From Palsa-504 sp963806335 (GTDB lineage Bacteria; Actinomycetota; Actinomycetes; Streptosporangiales; Streptosporangiaceae): a stretch of 64,000 nt of DNA. This document shows, piece after piece, positions 7,401-16,085 of the stretch. The DNA lies in contig CAWDXO010000015.1 of the NCBI GenBank assembly GCA_963806335.1, positions 248,001-312,000 of the forward strand, written 5' to 3'. The notes under the pieces were generated by a model, which was not told the origin of the DNA, did no database searches, and saw only the letters and a program-made list of their open reading frames with translations. Position 1 is the first letter of the stretch, and each line of letters begins with the position of its first letter. The translations under genes were made by a program, and so were the position numbers.

Positions 7401-8932
7401 GATGACTTCCTCTCCAGGCTGTCCTGGGCTACGGGCTCCTGGACCAACGGCGGGGGACCATAGCGGTCCAGGTCAGCGAAGGTTTCCCGGACCCCGCGGT
7501 CCAGCAGGGAAGCCAGGATGGTGGTGTAGACGCCAGTGAACCTGCTGTCGTCGGCCAGGTCACCGAAGATCGCGCGGTTGTCTTCGACGAACGCGGCCAG
7601 GTCGCGGCGCTGCCGCAGGGCCGCGGCGCGGAGCCGGGACGCGAGAGCGTCGTCGAGGTCGTGCGGCTCGCCGTTCTCGTTCGTGCCCTCCGCGTAGCGC
7701 GCCCAGCTGGCCACGACGGCCGCGGAGCGGGTGAAGGGCCTGGCCGCGAGCTGCTGCCTGATGACCGGGAGGAGGAACTTGGGGATGAGGTCGGACGCGT
7801 TGGAGCACAGCCGGGCCACGGTGTCACCGACCTCGGGATTGGAGAACCGCTCGATGAGCTGGTGCGCGTACTGATAAAGGTCGATGCCCGGGACCGGCCG
7901 CAGGGTCGGGATGGCTTCGGCCGTCATGTAATCCAGCAGGAACCGCGCGAACAGCGGGTCGGACGTGACCTCGTGCACGAATCGGTAGCCGACGAGGGAG
8001 CCGGGGTAGCAAAGGGCCTGATGGCTGGCGTTGAGCAGCCGCAGCTTCATCAGCTCGTAGGGTTCTACGTCGGAGACGATCTGCACGCCGGCGTCCTCGA
8101 GCGGCGGCCGGCCGTCACTGAAATTGTCCTCGAGCACCCACTGCGTGAACGGCTCGCAGAGCACGGGCCACTGATCGTCGACGCCGAACCGGCGGCTGAG
8201 CTCGGCACGGTCGGCTTCGGTCGTCTGAGGCGTGATGCGGTCCACCATGCAGTTGGGGAACCGGACGTGGCGGGTCATCCAGCCGGCCAGCACAGGATCG
8301 CGCAGGCGGGCGAAGGCGGTGAACGCGCGCTGGCTCACGTGGCCGTTGCCCTGGATGTTGTCGCAGCACAAGATGCTGAAAGCGGTCACGCCTCGGTCGC
8401 GACGACGGGCGAGCGCCTCGGTCACCAGCCCGAAAACGGTATGCGGTACGGCTCCCGGGCGCAGGTCAGCCAGGACCGACGGGTCGGAGGCATTGAATTC
8501 ACCGGTGACCGCGTCGAGGTTGTAGCCGCCTTCGGTGATAGTGAGCGACACGATCCTGGTCGCCGGCGCGGCCATCTTCTCGATGGCTGCCTCGGGATCG
8601 TCGGCGGCGAACAGGTACTCGGTGATCGATCCGATTACGCGGGCGTCCCAGCTGCCGTCGCCGTGCCGGATGACCAGCGTGTACAGGCCATCCTGGGCGG
8701 CCATCACGTCACGCATCCGGGCGTTGGACGGCTGCAGGCCGAGGCCGCATATCCCCCAGTCCATGGCCGCGCCGTTATTCATCAGCGTGTCGATGTACAT
8801 CGCCTGGTGCGAGCGGTGGAAATTGCCGACGCTGATGTGAACGATGCCGGTCGTGACCTGGCGGCGATCGTAACGCGGGCGGGATACGGCGTCGTTCAGC
8901 TGGGCCAGGGTCTGCTCGTTCAACGCGGTCAT
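7397..8932 (-). CDS. Long-chain polyol dehydrogenase (mannitol 2-dehydrogenase/fructuronate reductase family)
   Basis: 511 residues, normal for this zinc-free family. The N-terminal VHISVGNFHRSHQAMY block starts the NAD-binding domain. The catalytic triad K296, N301 and H304 in MKLRLLNASHQAL matches the Lys-Asn-His of Pseudomonas mannitol 2-dehydrogenase. It oxidises mannitol, arabinitol or a similar polyol to the 2-ketose with NAD+. It lies between the xylulokinase-like gene (4-nt overlap) and the Zn-dehydrogenase (4-nt overlap). With xylulokinase as its neighbour, D-arabinitol to D-xylulose is an attractive but unproven reaction. Confidence 0.93.
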   Translation of the reverse strand: MTALNEQTLAQLNDAVSRPRYDRRQVTTGIVHISVGNFHRSHQAMYIDTLMNNGAAMDWGICGLGLQPSNARMRDVMAAQDGLYTLVIRHGDGSWDARVIGSITEYLFAADDPEAAIEKMAAPATRIVSLTITEGGYNLDAVTGEFNASDPSVLADLRPGAVPHTVFGLVTEALARRRDRGVTAFSILCCDNIQGNGHVSQRAFTAFARLRDPVLAGWMTRHVRFPNCMVDRITPQTTEADRAELSRRFGVDDQWPVLCEPFTQWVLEDNFSDGRPPLEDAGVQIVSDVEPYELMKLRLLNASHQALCYPGSLVGYRFVHEVTSDPLFARFLLDYMTAEAIPTLRPVPGIDLYQYAHQLIERFSNPEVGDTVARLCSNASDLIPKFLLPVIRQQLAARPFTRSAAVVASWARYAEGTNENGEPHDLDDALASRLRAAALRQRRDLAAFVEDNRAIFGDLADDSRFTGVYTTILASLLDRGVRETFADLDRYGPPPLVQEPVAQDSLERKSS

Positions 8933-10497
8933 CCTGTCCTTACCTCGGCGGCCGGGGGCTGGGTGGCCTCGAGGGCAGAGACTTTGAGAGCGGACACGAT
9001 GCGCCGGAACCTGGCGTGGCGTTCCGCGTGAAAGGCGGCCACGGCCGGGTCGGGCTCGGCCGCCAGGCGGGCGGCCGGGGCCAGCGGTCCGGCGATGTCG
9101 TCAAAGCTGAGCAGGCCGGCGGCGGTGGCCCCGAGGAGCGCCGCGCCCCGGCCGGACGCCGCGGGGACGTCCACGGCGTACAGCGGTACGGCCAGCACAT
9201 CGGCGAGCAGCTGCCGCCAGCCCGCGGCCAGGGTGCCTCCGCCCGCCAGCCGCAGCCGCGACGGGCGGCGATCGTCGTCGCCGAGCAGGGCATCCAGCGC
9301 ATCGCGGATCGCGAACGCGGTTCCTTCCAGCGCGCTGCGCAGGACCGACGTCCGGTCGTCGGCCAGCGCCAACCCGGTCCACGAGCCGCGCAGCGCCGGA
9401 TCGCAATACGGTGTCCGCTCCCCCGACAGGTGCGGGACGAAGATCGGGTCGTGAGCCTGGCCCGGCCGGCCGGCGCTGGCGTACAGCTCCTCCCAGGTGG
9501 CGTTCATGATTCCGCAGACCCAGTTGAGGCTGAGTCCCGCGCTGATGGTGGCGCCCATGTGGTACCAGCCGTCCGGGGTCGCGGCCCGGTACAGGTTGAC
9601 CCCGGCGTCGGCCCGGCTGACCGGTGCGGTGAGGGGCCGGATGACCTGCGCGCCGGTGCCGACGGTCAGCTGGATGTCGCCAGGGCCGGCGATCCCGCTG
9701 CCCAGGGCGGCGGCCGCCGTGTCGCCGGCTCCGGCCGCGACCGGGAGGCCCGCGGGCAGCCCGAGCTGGGCCGCGGCCGCGGCGGTGAGGTGGCCGGCGG
9801 GCGCACCCGCGGACGGCAGGAGGGGCGCCAGCAGGCTGGCGTCCAGGCCCAGCGCATCCACCACCTCAAGGTCCCAGCTATCGCCCATCAGGTCGTACAG
9901 CAAGGTGGCGGAGGCATCACTGGGCTCGGCGTAGAACTCGCCGGTCAGCCGGGCCCGGATCCAGTCTTTCGGGGCCAGCGCCCAGTTTGTGTCACGATAG
10001 GTGCGCGGTTCGTTCTCGGCGATCCACTTGAGCATCGGCCCGGTCATGCCGGGCGCCAGCGGGTTGGCCAGCCGGGCCAGCGCCTGCGGGTCGAGCCGCC
10101 GGTAGGCGCGCAGGGCCCCGGTCGCCCGGCTGTCGGCCCACAGCAGGGCCGGGCGGAGAGCCCGGCCATCCCGGCCCGCCATGACCAGGCCGTGCATCTG
10201 TCCCGACAGCCCGACCGCCGCAGGCCGCGCGCCGCCCGCGTCGACGGCCGCGCCGACGGCCTCGCGAGCGCAGGCGGTCACCGCTTCCCACCAGTCGGCG
10301 GGCTCGCTCTCGGCGTAACCGGCCCGCGCCGAGGTCACGGCGTAACCGGCGGACGCCTGGGCCAGGACCCGGCCCCCGGTGTCGATCACGACCGCCTTGG
10401 CCGAGCTGGTCCCGAGGTCGAGACCCACCGTGCAGACCGAGTCAGGTCGGCCGCCTGCTGCTGGCCCCGGCGCCGCCACTGGCGACTCAGGATTCAC
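8929..10497 (-). CDS. xylB: FGGY-family xylulokinase-like kinase
   Basis: FGGY kinase with VGLDLGTSSAKAVVID at the N-terminal phosphate site, GLSGQMHG typical of xylulokinases, and PVAAGAGDTAAAALGSG containing the catalytic Asp. It phosphorylates a ketopentose, probably D-xylulose made by the neighbouring dehydrogenases, feeding the pentose phosphate pathway. The start is uncertain. The frame is open to 10572, deep inside the upstream gene. I chose the GTG at 10497, which overlaps the upstream stop by 11 nt. GTGs at 10479 and 10428 are alternatives, and the last gives a more typical length of about 500 residues. Confidence 0.88.
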   Translation of the reverse strand: MNPESPVAAPGPAAGGRPDSVCTVGLDLGTSSAKAVVIDTGGRVLAQASAGYAVTSARAGYAESEPADWWEAVTACAREAVGAAVDAGGARPAAVGLSGQMHGLVMAGRDGRALRPALLWADSRATGALRAYRRLDPQALARLANPLAPGMTGPMLKWIAENEPRTYRDTNWALAPKDWIRARLTGEFYAEPSDASATLLYDLMGDSWDLEVVDALGLDASLLAPLLPSAGAPAGHLTAAAAAQLGLPAGLPVAAGAGDTAAAALGSGIAGPGDIQLTVGTGAQVIRPLTAPVSRADAGVNLYRAATPDGWYHMGATISAGLSLNWVCGIMNATWEELYASAGRPGQAHDPIFVPHLSGERTPYCDPALRGSWTGLALADDRTSVLRSALEGTAFAIRDALDALLGDDDRRPSRLRLAGGGTLAAGWRQLLADVLAVPLYAVDVPAASGRGAALLGATAAGLLSFDDIAGPLAPAARLAAEPDPAVAAFHAERHARFRRIVSALKVSALEATQPPAAEVRTG

Positions 10498-11518
10498 TGG
10501 GCCAGCATTCGATAATGATCTTGTGCACGGTCCGGTCGCCGCGCAGCGCGTCGAGGGCGTTGGCGTAGTCATCGAGCTTGAACCGGTGCGTGATGAGGCC
10601 CTCGGTACGGGCCCGGCCGGTCCGCAGCGCCGCGATCGCGGCCGGGAACGAGTTGATCTCGGCGAAGGACCCCTTGATCGTGATCTCGCGGCGGAACACG
10701 TCGTACGGACTGACCCGGACGAGGTCCTCCGGCTCGGTCACGCCGTAAAACATCACGGTGCCGCCGCTGCGGGTCAGCGGCACGCACTGCTCCGACACGG
10801 CGGCCGCCCCGGTGGCGTCGACCACCACGTCGAAACCGCCGGAGGCGGCCTTCAGCTTGGCGGCATCACCGGCCAGGTCCGCGCGGTCCATCAGGAACGT
10901 GGTGTCGATCCCGAGGGCCTCGGCTCGCTTGAGCTTAAACGCCGACGACGCCGCCACCGTCACGCTGACCGCGCCGCCGCGGGCGATGAGCTGGGCCAGC
11001 AGCAGGCCGGTCGGGCCGGCGCCGAAGACCAGGGCCGAACTGCCCGGCCGGGGACTCAGGGTCTCCACGCCGTGCATGGCGCACGCCGTCGGCTCGGTGA
11101 ACACGGACGTGTCGGGATCTATGCCGTCCACGGAGAAGACCAGGTTGGCGGGAACGCTGACGTATTCGGCGAAGGACCCGGGCCAGTTCGTGCCGAGACC
11201 CTTGAGGTTGGCGCATAGCAAGGTGCGCCCGGCCCGGCAGTACTCGCAGTGCCCGCAGCTCATGTTGGGGTTGACCGAGACGTATTCGCCGAGGCGGAAC
11301 CCTTGGGCGCCGTCGCCGAGCGCGTCCACCGGCCCGATTAGTTCGTGACCGGGAGTCAGCGGGAACTCGGCGAAGAACTTGCCGTTGTGGATATGGAGGT
11401 CGGTGCCGCAGATCCCGGTCTGCTGGACCCGGACCCGGACTTCCCCGGGTTTCGGTTCTGGTGTCGGGATCTCGGTGATCGTGAACCGCCCCGGGGCATC
11501 GTAGACAACGGCTTTCAT
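10487..11518 (-). CDS. Zinc-dependent medium-chain dehydrogenase (sorbitol/xylitol type)
   Basis: 343 residues. The catalytic zinc ligands are Cys37 (ICGTD) and His58-Glu59 (PGHELIG). The structural zinc cysteines are 88, 91, 94 and 102. The Rossmann motif is ALVFGAGPTGLLLAQL. This is a second MDR polyol dehydrogenase in the operon, distinct in sequence from the one at 6375. It probably handles a different polyol or a different carbon. Two strong hairpins separate it from the upstream permease gene, so it may have a lower or differently stabilised message. Confidence 0.92.
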   Translation of the reverse strand: MKAVVYDAPGRFTITEIPTPEPKPGEVRVRVQQTGICGTDLHIHNGKFFAEFPLTPGHELIGPVDALGDGAQGFRLGEYVSVNPNMSCGHCEYCRAGRTLLCANLKGLGTNWPGSFAEYVSVPANLVFSVDGIDPDTSVFTEPTACAMHGVETLSPRPGSSALVFGAGPTGLLLAQLIARGGAVSVTVAASSAFKLKRAEALGIDTTFLMDRADLAGDAAKLKAASGGFDVVVDATGAAAVSEQCVPLTRSGGTVMFYGVTEPEDLVRVSPYDVFRREITIKGSFAEINSFPAAIAALRTGRARTEGLITHRFKLDDYANALDALRGDRTVHKIIIECWPSES

Positions 11519-11568
11519 GGTGCTCCTTCGGCGGATGGCCGCGTGGTCGTTCCGGGTCCCAACGGGAC

Positions 11569-11600
11569 GGCCAGAGCCCGCGTCCGCGCGGGCTCTGGCC
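11569..11600 (-). terminator. Strong hairpin 1 between permease and dehydrogenase genes
   Basis: Arms 11569-11582 and 11587-11600 form a perfect 14-bp GC-rich stem with a 4-nt loop. There is no U-tract on the minus strand. It could be a partial terminator or an mRNA 3'-end stabiliser for the transporter segment. Confidence 0.65.
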
Positions 11601-11601
11601 G

Positions 11602-11631
11602 CGGATCGAGCGCCCGGGGGCGCTCGATCCG
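11602..11631 (-). terminator. Strong hairpin 2 just after the permease stop codon
   Basis: Arms 11602-11615 and 11618-11631 form a perfect 14-bp stem with a 2-nt nominal loop. It lies 1 nt from hairpin 1 and only 4 bp downstream of the permease stop codon. Confidence 0.65.
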
Positions 11632-11635
11632 GGGG

Positions 11636-12742
11636 TCACTCCCGGGCGGCGGCCGGCTGCCGGCTGTCGAGCAGGTGCCTCAGCGGGCCACCCCCCTTAG
11701 GTCTGCCGCGCAGGGCGGCGGTGCGCCGCTGCTGGTCGACGTAGACGGCGGCGATGAGCACGGCCCCGACCACGACCTGCTGCCAGAACGGCTGGACACC
11801 GATGATCACGAATCCATTCTGGAGCGTGGCCGGGATGAACACCCCGATGACGCTGCCGAGGATGGACCCGTAGCCGCCGAACAGGCTGGTGCCGCCGATG
11901 ACGACGCCGGCGATCACGCTGAGGTTCGTCGAGCTCTGCCCGCCGATCGTGGTCGACTGGAAGAACGCCAGGTTGAGCCAGCCCGCGAAGCCGGCCAACA
12001 AGCCGGACAGGGCGTAAACCCTGATCAGGTGACCGTTGACGTTGATGCCGGAACGCCGGCCCGCCTCCGGGTTTGATCCGATCGCGTAGGTATGCAACCC
12101 GAACCTGGTCCGGTGCAGCAGCACCATCCCGATCACGACGATGACCGCGGCGATCACCGCCAGGGTGGGGACCTGCCAGAAGATGTTGCCGAATCCTATG
12201 TCGTTGACCATGACGGTCGGGACATCGCGCAGGTCCACGCCGCCGGTGATCACCTCGGCCAGGCCGAGGGCCATGCCCAGCGTGCCGAGCGTGACGATGA
12301 GCGGCGGCACCTTCGCCCGCGCGATCAGGACGCCGTTGAGCAGCCCCCAGGCGAGCCCGCAGCCGATGGCGACCAGGGCGCCGATGATGGCGGTGCCCCA
12401 GCCCTGGCCGCCCATGGCCGCCATCGCCTTGTCGCAGACGACGCCGCTGAAGACCAGGACGCTGCCCACCGACAGGTCGATGCCGCCGGTGATGATGACG
12501 AAGGTCATCCCGACGGCTAGGACCGCGAGGATGGCCGTATTGATCACGATCCCGCGGATGTTGAACACCGTCAGGAAGCTGCTGGACTTGAGGATCGAGA
12601 AGACGACCACGATCACCGCGAGCACGATGATGATCTGCAGCGCCTGCAGCCGGGCGAGTCGTGCGAGCCGGCCGCTCGGTGTTTCTTCGCTCGGCGCCTC
12701 AGTCGCGGGCGCGTCAGGAGGCACGGTGGCTTGTCCGGTCAC
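11636..12742 (-). CDS. Sugar ABC transporter permease (RbsC/XylH family)
   Basis: 368 residues with about ten hydrophobic segments after a charged, Pro/Glu-rich cytoplasmic N-terminus of about 30 residues. The FVIITGGIDLSVGSV block and the VNGHLIRVYALSGLLAGFAG region are hallmarks of the ribose/xylose-type BPD_transp_2 permeases. It forms the membrane channel with the ATPase encoded immediately upstream (ATGA overlap, 12739-12742). The binding protein is encoded divergently at 13887, a less usual arrangement. Confidence 0.94.
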   Translation of the reverse strand: MTGQATVPPDAPATEAPSEETPSGRLARLARLQALQIIIVLAVIVVVFSILKSSSFLTVFNIRGIVINTAILAVLAVGMTFVIITGGIDLSVGSVLVFSGVVCDKAMAAMGGQGWGTAIIGALVAIGCGLAWGLLNGVLIARAKVPPLIVTLGTLGMALGLAEVITGGVDLRDVPTVMVNDIGFGNIFWQVPTLAVIAAVIVVIGMVLLHRTRFGLHTYAIGSNPEAGRRSGINVNGHLIRVYALSGLLAGFAGWLNLAFFQSTTIGGQSSTNLSVIAGVVIGGTSLFGGYGSILGSVIGVFIPATLQNGFVIIGVQPFWQQVVVGAVLIAAVYVDQQRRTAALRGRPKGGGPLRHLLDSRQPAAARE

Positions 12743-13500
12743 GACTGGTTCTCCTGCGTCACGGCGCCGGTCATCGCCCCGACCAACTCCTCCATGTTCG
12801 TCTCCTTCGCTTTGTACGTGGCCACCCGCCGGCCCAGCCGCAGCACCTGTATCTCGTCGGCGACCTGCATCACGTGGGGCATCGAGTGGCTGATGAACAC
12901 CACGCCGAGCCCGCGGTCGCGAACCCGGCGGATCAGGTCAAGGACGCCCCTGGTCTGCACCACGCCCAGGGCGGCGGTGGGCTCGTCGAGCAAGATGACC
13001 CGCTGGGCCCAGGCGGCGGCGCGGGCGACCGCGACCGCCTGCTTCTGGCCACCCGACATGGCGCCGATGGCGCCGGAAAAGTTACGCACCGTGGCGCCGA
13101 GCTCGTCGAACGCCTTCTTGCTGCCGACGCGCATGTCGGCGTTGTTCATGAAGCCCAGCCGCCCCATGACGCCCGTCCGCATGATCTCCCGGCCGAGGTA
13201 CATGTTCTGCACCGGATTGAGATGAGGGGCCAGGGCCAGATCCTGGTACACGGTCTCGATCCCGTAGTGGCGCGCCGCGAGCGGCCCGTCGATGGTCACC
13301 GGCTTGCCGTCGACCAGGATCTCACCCGACGTCGGCGTCTCGGTCCCAGAAAGAACCTTGACCAGCGTGCTCTTGCCGGCTCCGTTGTCCCCGATGAGGG
13401 CGACCACCTCGCCCGCCTTCACCTCGAAGTTGGCCCCGGACAGCGCGCTGACGTGACCGTACACCTTGGTGATATCTCGTGCTTCCAGCGCCAGGCTCAT
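12739..13500 (-). CDS. Sugar ABC transporter ATP-binding protein (single-domain, RbsA-like half)
   Basis: 253 residues with one nucleotide-binding domain, unlike the double-length RbsA/XylG. Walker A is G37DNGAGKST. The signature is MSGGQ at 148-152, with Met in place of the usual Leu. Walker B is VILLDEP at 168-174. It energises sugar import with the adjacent permease. It is the first gene of the minus-strand operon, transcribed from the divergent control region at 13.6 kb. Single-domain forms paired with RbsC-like permeases are common in actinobacteria and presumably homodimerise. Confidence 0.94.
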   Translation of the reverse strand: MSLALEARDITKVYGHVSALSGANFEVKAGEVVALIGDNGAGKSTLVKVLSGTETPTSGEILVDGKPVTIDGPLAARHYGIETVYQDLALAPHLNPVQNMYLGREIMRTGVMGRLGFMNNADMRVGSKKAFDELGATVRNFSGAIGAMSGGQKQAVAVARAAAWAQRVILLDEPTAALGVVQTRGVLDLIRRVRDRGLGVVFISHSMPHVMQVADEIQVLRLGRRVATYKAKETNMEELVGAMTGAVTQENQS

Positions 13501-13620
13501 CGAACCCTCTCCTTATCGACCACAGTTCCCGCGGGCGCGGCGGAGCCGCGCAGTCCAACGCGGGTCCTGCAATGCCGCTGTAACCGTGCTGCAATGTTTA
13601 ACGATGAGAGTGCCTCTTCA

Positions 13621-13634
13621 TGTCACCGATGTCA
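13621..13634. promoter_or_regulatory. LacI-type operator, left copy (TGTCACCGATGTCA)
   Basis: Pseudo-palindrome with central CG fitting TGnCAnCGnTGnCA, the same pattern as the perfect palindromes before lacI2 (17868-17917). It overlaps the minus-strand -35 candidate, so binding would repress the transporter/polyol operon. Confidence 0.6.
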
Positions 13635-13711
13635 AGACCTGAAGCCAAAACGATATCTGCTGCTCACAGATCACAAATTCGGCACAGAAACGGAATGGTC
13701 GATAAGAGTCT

Positions 13712-13725
13712 TGACATCGGTGACA
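13712..13725. promoter_or_regulatory. LacI-type operator, right copy (TGACATCGGTGACA)
   Basis: Inverted copy of the left site; the centres are 91 bp apart. It overlaps the plus-strand -35 candidate of the sugar-binding protein gene, consistent with repression by one of the two LacI proteins. Confidence 0.6.
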
Positions 13726-13886
13726 TGGCTGCTGCAAGATCGAGCCGTCACGTTTCCAGGAGATTACCGACAGCTGAACATGCCGGTTGGCGGGATGCAA
13801 GTAGGCCCGGCGGCCGCGCGCACAACGGTTCACACCCGGTGTCATCCGGGCCGGCAGCCGACCCAGTTACACGCGAAGGAGCAGGT

Positions 13887-14918
13887 ATGAAGCGGTCTTT
13901 GGCAGTACCAACCGCGGGTACGGCGGCAGTGTTGCTGCTGGCCCTCACAGTGGGTTGCTCGTCATCGAGCTCGTCGTCAAGTGCGTCCAGCGGATCCACT
14001 ACCAGCGGATCCACGGCCGGCGGCTCGACCGCCGGCAAGACTTACAAGATGTCGTTCATCCAGGGGGTGGCCGGTGACGGGTTCTACGTCACGATGGGCT
14101 GCGGCATCCAGGCCGAGGCCAAGAAGCTCGGCAATGTGACCGTCAACATCCAGGGGCCCTCGCAGTTCGACCCCACCCTGCAGAACCCGATCATCGAATC
14201 GGTCACCGCGTCGCATCCTAACGCGATCCTGGTCGCTCCCGACGACGTGTCGGCTAGCCGGCCGCCGATCGCCCAGGCCATGGCCGAGGGCATCAAGGTC
14301 GTGCTGGTCGACACCACGCTGAGCGACCCGTCCGGGGCCGTCTCGCAGATCTCCTCGGACAACCTGGCCGGCGGGGGCTATGCCTTCAAGGCGATCAAGC
14401 TGCTCGTGCCCGGTGGCGGTCAGGTGCTCGTCGTTAACACCAAGCCCGGCATCAGCACCACCGACCAGCGCACGCAGGGCTTCGCCAGCGCGGCCAACGC
14501 CGACCCGAAGTTCAAGTACGTCGGCGTACAGTATGACCAGGACACCGCCTCTCTCGCCGCGCAGGTCACGCTGGCGGCGCTGCAGAAGAACCCCGGCATC
14601 GTCGGCATCTTCGCGACCAACCTGTTCTCCGCCGAGGGCGCCGCCACCGGCGTCCGCCAGGCCGGCAAGTCCGGCCAGGTGAAGATCGTCGGATTCGACG
14701 CCGATCCCGATCAGATCACCGCGCTGAAGCAGGGCACGGTGCAGGCGCTCATCGCCCAGGCGCCGTACACGATCGGGACCAACGCGGTGGACCAGGCCTA
14801 CGCGGCCCTCACCGGCAAGCAGACCGATCCGAAGATCGGCACCAAGTTCACCATCATCACCAACGCTAACCTGAACTCGGCCGCCAGCCAGGCCGCGATC
14901 TACAAGACGAGCTGCTAG
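13887..14918 (+). CDS. Sugar-binding lipoprotein of the ABC importer (periplasmic-binding-protein type I fold)
   Basis: 343 residues from the ATG at 13887, which has a good ribosome site (GAAGGAG at 13875). A lipoprotein signal ends at Cys24 (TVGC) and is followed by a Ser/Gly/Thr-rich linker to about residue 50. The mature part has the type I sugar-binding fold (VTASHPNAILVAPDD, GIKVVLVDTTL, FATNLFSAEGAATG, KIVGFDADPDQITALKQGTVQALIAQAPYTIG). It captures the sugar outside the membrane for the permease and ATPase at 11.6-13.5 kb. The operator at 13712 lies 160 bp upstream of the start. Confidence 0.93.
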   Translation: MKRSLAVPTAGTAAVLLLALTVGCSSSSSSSSASSGSTTSGSTAGGSTAGKTYKMSFIQGVAGDGFYVTMGCGIQAEAKKLGNVTVNIQGPSQFDPTLQNPIIESVTASHPNAILVAPDDVSASRPPIAQAMAEGIKVVLVDTTLSDPSGAVSQISSDNLAGGGYAFKAIKLLVPGGGQVLVVNTKPGISTTDQRTQGFASAANADPKFKYVGVQYDQDTASLAAQVTLAALQKNPGIVGIFATNLFSAEGAATGVRQAGKSGQVKIVGFDADPDQITALKQGTVQALIAQAPYTIGTNAVDQAYAALTGKQTDPKIGTKFTIITNANLNSAASQAAIYKTSC

Positions 14919-14944
14919 CCGTAGGCTGCAGTTCACGGCCCGGT

Positions 14945-14982
14945 GAATGGTCCCCCGGTGGTTCTAACCCGGGGGACCATTC
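14945..14982 (+). terminator. Hairpin terminator after the sugar-binding protein gene
   Basis: Perfect 14-bp stem (14945-14958 with 14969-14982) and a 10-nt loop, 26 bp after the stop codon. It separates the binding-protein message from the downstream lacI1 operon. Confidence 0.75.
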
Positions 14983-15063
14983 GGCGCCGGAGCCGCCGCT
15001 CGAATCTGCCGAACGCGCCCCCGCAGTCGCCGCAGCAGGTGCTCAGTCTGGAGGCGATCCCCG

Positions 15064-16065
15064 ATGACCACCATGCGCGATGTCGCTCGTGTGGCCGGAG
15101 TCAGTGCCAAGACCGTGTCCCGGGTCTTCAACGACGATCCCCACGTCACCGAGGAGACCCGTGACCGGGTTCGCTGGGCGATGGAGAAGCTGAACTACGT
15201 CCCGAACCTGCTGGCCCGCAGTTTCCGTGCGGGTGCGGATACCGCGGTCGGCCTGGCCGTGCCTGACATCGCCGACCCGTTCTTCGCGGCGATGGCGAGC
15301 AGTATCGAGACAGACCTGATGGGGCGCGGTATGGCGGTGGTGGTGACCAGCCTCGGCCAGGGCGTCGAGCGCGAGCGCTATGTTCTGGAGGCCCTGCTGA
15401 GGCGTCAGATGAGCGGCCTGATCGTGGCCTGCGTAAGCGCGGATCAATCCTACCTGGCCCCGTGGCAGGAGCGGACGCCGATGGTGTTCGTCGACCGGGC
15501 TCCGAAGGGGCTGCCCGCCGTGTTCGTGATCGAGGACGACCTGGGCGGAGCCCGCGAGGCGGTCACGCATCTGGCGCATCACGGTCACCGGCGGGTGGCC
15601 TTCCTCGGGGTTTCCACCCATGTGACGACTACGCAGCGGCGGCTGAGGGGCTACCGGTCGGCGGTGGCCGACAACGGACTGGCCGACGGTCCCGATCTGG
15701 TCTGCATGCCATCGGAGTCGGCCGACGAAGCCGCCGCTGAGCTGGTGAAGCGCCTGGAGGCGCCGGACCCGCCCACCGCCGTCTTCTCCTCGAACATCCC
15801 GTGCACGATGGCGCTCGTGCTGGCCCTGCAGCGGGCGAGCCGGACCGACATCGCCATGGTCGGGTTCGGCGACTTTCCCATGGCCGCGGCCCTGTCGCCG
15901 GCGGTCACCGTGATAGATCAAGACCCGGCCGGGCTCGGGCGGATCGCCGTCGAAAGACTCATCCAGCGCATCGAGCATCCCGACGGGCAGCTACGCCGCA
16001 GGACCGTGCTGCCGGTCCGGCTGATCCCGAGAGGATCCGGCGAGCTGGCCCCGCGTCAAACCTGA
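15064..16065 (+). CDS. LacI-family transcriptional regulator 1
   Basis: 333 residues. The N-terminal helix-turn-helix and hinge are canonical (MRDVARVAGVSAKTVSRVF...LNYVPNLLARSF, residues 4-55). They are followed by a periplasmic-binding-protein-like sensor domain. GGAGG at about 15050 supports the ATG at 15064. It shares long blocks with LacI regulator 2 (AGADTAVGLAV, SDIADPFFA-like, RTDIAMVGFGDFPMA, RGSGEL), so the two are clear paralogues. It heads the AGE isomerase operon. The ligand is probably the imported sugar or a phosphorylated intermediate. Confidence 0.93.
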   Translation: MTTMRDVARVAGVSAKTVSRVFNDDPHVTEETRDRVRWAMEKLNYVPNLLARSFRAGADTAVGLAVPDIADPFFAAMASSIETDLMGRGMAVVVTSLGQGVERERYVLEALLRRQMSGLIVACVSADQSYLAPWQERTPMVFVDRAPKGLPAVFVIEDDLGGAREAVTHLAHHGHRRVAFLGVSTHVTTTQRRLRGYRSAVADNGLADGPDLVCMPSESADEAAAELVKRLEAPDPPTAVFSSNIPCTMALVLALQRASRTDIAMVGFGDFPMAAALSPAVTVIDQDPAGLGRIAVERLIQRIEHPDGQLRRRTVLPVRLIPRGSGELAPRQT

Positions 16066-16085
16066 CCCCAGGTAGGAGGAAAACT

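Larger units (their letters stand above)
13619..13727. promoter_or_regulatory. Divergent promoter region bounded by a perfect 20-bp inverted repeat
   Basis: The 386-bp gap between the ABC ATPase and the binding-protein gene holds no coding sequence. Arms 13619-13638 and 13708-13727 are perfect inverted copies with a 69-bp spacer. Each arm contains TTGACA oriented outward (13711-13716 on plus, 13630-13635 on minus), a candidate -35 box for its own operon. On the plus side CAAGAT (13735-13740) stands at an 18-nt spacing as a -10 candidate. The -10 on the minus side is weak. Confidence 0.7.
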
